Source: Thermoplasmata archaeon
GTDB taxonomy: Bacteria; Actinomycetota; Acidimicrobiia; Acidimicrobiales; Acidimicrobiaceae
NCBI GenBank assembly: GCA_021836665.1
Contig: JAKBHQ010000180.1
Location: 1 to 8,229 of the forward strand
DNA: 8,229 nt
Direction: 5' to 3'
Shown here: positions 5,537-8,229 of the stretch, piece after piece
Layout of the letters: every line of letters starts with the position of its first letter
Position numbering within the stretch: position 1 is the stretch's first letter
Made by a program: the position numbers and the translations under genes
Notes under the pieces: model-generated
The model's database searches: none
Seen by the model: the letters and a program-made list of their open reading frames with translations, nothing else
Told to the model about the DNA's origin: nothing

Positions 5537-5641
5537 CTATAGGTTCTCGGCGATCCGGAGTCCGAAGCGGTCGGGTGTCTCGGTGCGGAATAATTCTGGT
5601 GCCCACTTGTGTGTCGCAATCCCGCTAACTATGAGGGGTTG
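5537..5641 (-). pseudogene. Possible C-terminal gene fragment, family unknown
   Basis: On the minus strand a frame is open from just after the TAA near 5648 to the TAG at 5539-5537. It reads IATHKWAPELFRTETPDRF, then GLRIAENL and stop. Codon use is like that of resident genes, which makes chance unlikely but not excluded. There is no start codon near its beginning, and it is cut off by the ada-alkA promoter region, so it looks like the surviving tail of a displaced gene. The rest of 5415-5640 shows nothing else I can name. Confidence 0.25.
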
Positions 5642-5645
5642 TGGC

Positions 5646-5654
5646 TGTTATGGT
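5646..5654 (+). promoter_or_regulatory. Extended -10 promoter of the ada-alkA/ogt operon
   Basis: TG-T-TATGGT is an extended -10 element: TG at 5646-5647, one spacer base, then TATGGT at 5649-5654. The ATG at 5661 follows 6 nt later with no convincing Shine-Dalgarno sequence, fitting a leaderless start. No -35 box is visible (5626-5631 is TAACTA), as expected if methylated Ada protein activates transcription; I could not identify a clear Ada box. Confidence 0.4.
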
Positions 5655-5660
5655 TGAGAT

Positions 5661-7166
5661 ATGCACGAGGATTTCGATAGTTGCTTTAGGGTCATGCAGT
5701 CAAAGGATGCGCGCTTTGACGGCTGGTTTGTGACTGCGGTAACGAGCACCGGGATCTACTGTCGACCGAGCTGCTCAGCTCGATCGCCCTTGGCTCAGAA
5801 TGTGGCGTTCTATCCGAGCGCCGCTGCGGCACAGCAGGCTGGGTTCCGGGCGTGCAAGCGCTGTCGCCCCGATGCGTCGCCTGGTTCCCCACAATGGGAT
5901 GCTCGCCAGGATCTGGTCGCTCGGACAATGCGGTTGATCGCAGACGGCGTCGTGGATCGCGAGGGCGTTCTTGGCCTGGCGTCTCGGCTCGGCTACAGTA
6001 CCCGCCAGATGGAGCGGCATCTCGTGGCTGAGGTCGGTGCCGGGCCATTAGCGCTCGCCCGGGCCAACAGGGCTCAGACAGCGCGGCTTCTGATCGAGGC
6101 GACGACCATGACCTACAGTGATGTGGCGTTCGCAGCTGGATTCTCGAGCGTCCGCCAATTTAACGACACGGTACGGTCAGTGTTCGCCTGCACACCAACC
6201 GAATTGCGTGCGCGAGTCACCGGTCGTGGCGGTCCGAGACGCGAGGTTGAGACCGGTGCACCCGGTAGTTTGACCTTCCGGCTGCCGTTTCGTTCACCGT
6301 TCGTACCTGATAGCCTGTTCGGTCATCTCGCAGCCACCGGGGTGCCCGGATGCGAGGAGGTCCGTGCTGGTGCCTATCGGCGTACACTTCGACTGCCCAT
6401 CGGGAATGGCATCGTTTCACTGCGCCCACTCAGTGACCATGTGTCATGCCGGTTGGTTCTTGAGGACCTGCGTGATATCCCCACCGCCATCACGAGGTGC
6501 CGCCGGCTGCTCGATCTCGACGCCGATCCCGAGGCGGTCACCGCTGGCCTGTCCAACGATCCGGCACTTTGCGCCGTGGTAGCGATTGCACCCGGCCGCC
6601 GTATTGCGCGTACCGTGGACGGGGCAGAGATGGCGGTGCGGGTGGTGCTTGGCCAACAGGTGTCAACGATGGCAGCGCGCACCCATGCTGCTCGCTTGGT
6701 AGCGCGCTACGGCGCTGCGATCGATGACCCAGGCGGTGGGCTGAGTAGCGTATTCCCTTCGCCTCAGGCATTACAAGAGCTTGATCCAGGACTGCTCGCC
6801 ATGCCGAAGGCACGCCAGAGAGCACTTTTGGCACTCGTTGGGGCGCTGGTGGACGGCACGGTCGAAGTCGATCCTGGCGCCGATTGGAGGCGTGCCCGCC
6901 ATCATCTGGCTGCGTTGCCTGGCATCGGCCCGTGGTCGGTTGAGCTGATCGCTATGCGCGCTCTCGGCGATCCGGACGCATTCCCAGCAACTGACATGGG
7001 TGTGCTAAAGGGTGCTGAGACGCTCGAATTGCCGGTGAGTCCAGCAGCACTCGTGGCCCACAGTCGACAGTGGCAGCCTTGGCGGTCCTATGCCGTGCAG
7101 TACCTGTGGGCTACCCACGATCATCCGATCAACCGTTGGCCACAGGAGGAGGCAATATGCAACTGA
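5661..7166 (+). CDS. alkA: Ada-AlkA fusion: methyl-phosphotriester sensor/activator and 3-methyladenine DNA glycosylase
   Basis: A 501-residue fusion of the adaptive response to DNA alkylation. Residues about 4-75 are the Ada zinc domain, with Cys34 and Cys38 (YCRPSC) and Cys65 and Cys68 (CKRC) as metal ligands; by homology with Ada the first cysteine accepts methyl groups from phosphotriesters. Residues about 85-187 form an AraC-type DNA-binding domain (LASRLGYSTRQMERHL and DVAFAAGFSSVRQFN are its two helix-turn-helices). From about 204 follows the AlkA N-terminal domain, then the HhH-GPD glycosylase domain: hairpin LPGIGPWSVELIAMRALG (419-436) and catalytic Asp445 in FPATDMGV. The guanine O6-methyltransferase domain of E. 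coli Ada is absent here but is supplied by the next gene. The protein should sense damage, activate its own operon and excise alkylated bases. The reading frame is intact with all key residues, and the stop lies inside ogt. Confidence 0.93.
   Translation: MHEDFDSCFRVMQSKDARFDGWFVTAVTSTGIYCRPSCSARSPLAQNVAFYPSAAAAQQAGFRACKRCRPDASPGSPQWDARQDLVARTMRLIADGVVDREGVLGLASRLGYSTRQMERHLVAEVGAGPLALARANRAQTARLLIEATTMTYSDVAFAAGFSSVRQFNDTVRSVFACTPTELRARVTGRGGPRREVETGAPGSLTFRLPFRSPFVPDSLFGHLAATGVPGCEEVRAGAYRRTLRLPIGNGIVSLRPLSDHVSCRLVLEDLRDIPTAITRCRRLLDLDADPEAVTAGLSNDPALCAVVAIAPGRRIARTVDGAEMAVRVVLGQQVSTMAARTHAARLVARYGAAIDDPGGGLSSVFPSPQALQELDPGLLAMPKARQRALLALVGALVDGTVEVDPGADWRRARHHLAALPGIGPWSVELIAMRALGDPDAFPATDMGVLKGAETLELPVSPAALVAHSRQWQPWRSYAVQYLWATHDHPINRWPQEEAICN
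7144..7152 (+). promoter_or_regulatory. Strong ribosome binding site of ogt
   Basis: AGGAGGAGG lies inside the end of the ada-alkA coding region, 4 nt before the ATG at 7157 as written, with the inner AGGAGG (7144-7149) 7 nt away. It fixes the ogt start at 7157 rather than at the in-frame upstream ATG at 7070, and implies co-expression from one message. Confidence 0.75.
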
Positions 7167-7663
7167 CTCACTATCGGAATGTTGACAGCCCGATTGGGCG
7201 CCTAGCGCTCGCCGGGCAGGGAGACTATCTTACCCATCTGGTGTTGGAGCATACAGCCCATCCACCTTTGTCACAAAGCCAGTGGATCGAAGATACAGAG
7301 GCGTTTCCCAACGTCGTCTCCCAGCTCGAAGCTTACTTTGCCGGTGAGCTAACGGACTTCGATGTCGCTTTGAGGCCAACCGGTACCAACTTCCAGCGTC
7401 AGGTATGGGACGCCCTCTGCGAGATACCGTATGGAGAGACACGCTCCTATGGCGATATCGCCTGCCGCATCGGCAAGCCAGCTGCGGCGCGGGCGGTAGG
7501 GATGGCCAACGGTCGTAATCCGATCGCGATCATCGTCCCTTGTCATCGGGTGATCGGGACGAACGGAAGCCTAACCGGGTACGCGGGAGGATTGGATGTA
7601 AAGCGTGTCCTGCTCCAGCTGGAGACGGGCTCGCTTCTCCGTGGTACGGGTACCATTGACTAA
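7157..7663 (+). CDS. ogt: Methylated-DNA--protein-cysteine S-methyltransferase (O6-alkylguanine repair)
   Basis: A 168-residue suicide enzyme that moves the alkyl group from O6-alkylguanine (and O4-alkylthymine) in DNA to its own cysteine. Family landmarks: SPIGRLALA near the N-terminus, FQRQVWDALCEIPYGETRSYGDIA (79-102), the arginine finger Arg112 in ARAVGMANGRNP, and the active site PCHRVIG with acceptor Cys129. Length is normal for Ogt/MGMT. The start at 7157 overlaps the ada-alkA stop (7164-7166) by 10 nt and follows a strong ribosome site, so the two are translationally coupled. Together they restore the three activities of the classical Ada/AlkA response. It is cytoplasmic and appears fully functional. 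Confidence 0.95.
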   Translation: MQLTHYRNVDSPIGRLALAGQGDYLTHLVLEHTAHPPLSQSQWIEDTEAFPNVVSQLEAYFAGELTDFDVALRPTGTNFQRQVWDALCEIPYGETRSYGDIACRIGKPAAARAVGMANGRNPIAIIVPCHRVIGTNGSLTGYAGGLDVKRVLLQLETGSLLRGTGTID

Positions 7664-7967
7664 CGTCATGGGCGGCGCTTGATGTGCAACCTATCAGCCA
7701 TAGACAGACATGCCTCCTTGAACGAAGGACTAGAGACGTGGCATCCCCTCCGAAGCTCCATCGCCCAACGAGTCGAGCAGTGGTGTTTGATGTTGTAGGG
7801 CGACTCTTTCATTGAACACGCCTTAGTTACTTACGCCATTAGGGATGAGAAGAGGTCCAACATCTAAGATGAGAACGATGGGTCACCGACCAAGAACAGT
7901 CACCAGAAAGGAGGTGAGGTAGGGGTTAGACGCGGCACCTGATGGCCACCCGAATGCTCCTCGTCTC
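7664..7967. other. Stretch without a supported gene
   Basis: No terminator or convincing gene follows ogt. A 48-codon minus-strand frame (7812-7666) has no known family. AAAGGAGGTGA at 7907-7917 is a near-ideal anti-16S sequence but the next ATG (7942) is 24 nt away; it may be a relic of an insertion-sequence gene junction. Confidence 0.4.
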
Positions 7968-8017
7968 AGACTGTCCGAAAACTCCGGATTCGGTGTCCGA
8001 AATGAGCGAAATGTGCA
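7968..8017 (-). mobile_element. IS21-like terminal sequence (solo end)
   Basis: Read on the minus strand from 8017, the sequence begins with TG and carries nested short repeats: ATTTCG twice (9 bp apart), then TTCGGACA twice (22 bp apart on either strand, TGTCCGAAA at 7972 and 7994). Multiple short terminal repeats and a 5'-TG end are typical of the IS21 family. No intact istA or istB lies inside it, so it is a remnant. The assignment rests on pattern resemblance. Confidence 0.35.
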
Positions 8018-8019
8018 GA

Positions 8020-8091
8020 CTGACTCGAAATTTGCTTTGGTGTGAATATCAAAGCGAGGTGGAGCCCTAAATGATCTCACTCACCGTAGCG
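8020..8091 (+). repeat. 72-bp dispersed repeat, copy 2
   Basis: Direct-orientation partner of the copy at 3220-3291, offset by exactly 4800 bp, with two mismatches at 8026 and 8086. The same hairpin (8034-8055) and second stem (8058-8085) are kept. Its right edge coincides with the point where the IS21-type transposase fragment loses its reading, and its left edge lies 2 nt from the IS21-like terminus, suggesting that it entered or recombined at mobile-element DNA. Confidence 0.85.
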
Positions 8092-8228
8092 AAAGGGGTG
8101 TTCAGAATCTTTCGGTACTTGGAATAGGGAAGATAGTAATGAAACAAGGTAGTTTTTTTCCCATCTACCACTGGTCCATCAGAGAAGTCGTACTGGGCCC
8201 ACTTGCCTGCCTCAGCAACCCACGGCCA
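8067..8228 (-). pseudogene. istA: IS21-family transposase (IstA) internal fragment
   Basis: A minus-strand frame enters from beyond the window and is open until the TAG at 8069-8067. It reads KWAQYDFSDGPVVDGKK, then TLFHYYLPYSKYRKI, matching the start of the DDE core of IS21 transposases, where the Asp of Q-Y-D-F is the first catalytic acidic residue. After SKYRKI (near 8108) the expected sequence is lost, and from 8091 leftward the frame runs through the 72-bp repeat to a stop. The gene is therefore broken at its 3' side by the repeat or by the event that brought it; the 5' part lies outside the window. Confidence 0.7.
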
Positions 8229-8229
8229 G

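Noticed and set aside
5590..5625. Ada box upstream of ada-alkA
   Set aside because: AAT-N6-GCCC at about 5593-5605 matches the E. coli-type AAT-N6-GCAA only partly, and the actinobacterial site may differ.
6364..6834. Several open frames on both strands inside ada-alkA
   Set aside because: GC-rich shadows of a gene with conserved domains throughout.
7070..7156. Upstream start for ogt
   Set aside because: It would add 29 residues in a shadow frame of ada-alkA; the strong ribosome site points to 7157.
7666..7812. Minus-strand 48-codon frame downstream of ogt
   Set aside because: Cysteine- and histidine-rich but no clear ribosome site or family; likely chance.
7942..8070. Plus-strand 42-codon frame running through the 72-bp repeat
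   Set aside because: The good anti-16S sequence is 24 nt away from the ATG, and the frame crosses an IS-like end and the repeat.

Overview
The window reads as an accessory, insertion-sequence-littered stretch of an actinobacterial chromosome. Pointers are an F420-type luciferase-like oxidoreductase, an Ada-AlkA fusion of the kind known from mycobacteria and relatives, a lipoprotein with a Ser/Thr/Pro linker and a neocarzinostatin-like fold, and several start codons 6-8 nt downstream of -10-like boxes, as in leaderless actinobacterial transcripts. GC is moderate: genes are GC-rich, mobile debris is AT-rich. An Acidimicrobiia-like host is my guess, not something the sequence proves.

Layout. 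(1) 1-860: AT-rich debris with a truncated IS256-family transposase (164-442) and a degenerate tRNA-like sequence on the minus strand (about 651-737). (2) 859-3066: an intact divergent cluster. A two-gene minus-strand operon (a possible two-domain DNA-binding protein and an alpha/beta hydrolase, 5 nt apart) faces a plus-strand F420-dependent-type oxidoreductase. The 55-bp intergenic space holds overlapping promoter-like boxes and an inverted repeat, a plausible operator. (3) 3067-4384: a 72-bp repeat copy, a decayed IS607-type serine recombinase with a frameshift and an in-frame deletion, a second frameshifted small reading frame, and 23-bp tandem repeats. (4) 4385-5640: a lipoprotein with the cysteine spacing of the neocarzinostatin family, then low-confidence gene remnants around nine CATC units. 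(5) 5646-7663: an intact DNA-alkylation-repair operon, ada-alkA fusion overlapping ogt by 10 nt. (6) 7664-8229: no clear gene, an IS21-like terminus, a second 72-bp repeat copy, and an IS21-type IstA fragment running off the window edge.

The alkylation-repair operon is the clearest functional unit: sensing/activation and base excision in one protein, direct alkyl transfer in the next. It lies between two near-identical 72-bp direct repeats whose starts are exactly 4800 bp apart, with recombinase debris inside, so the segment may have arrived or been rearranged as a unit. I did not find a convincing new defence or enzymatic system. The best unexplained signals are the 72-bp structured repeat, the CATC repeat between two reading frames, the RHH-plus-HTH protein with its divergent operator, and the tandem repeats upstream of the lipoprotein gene.
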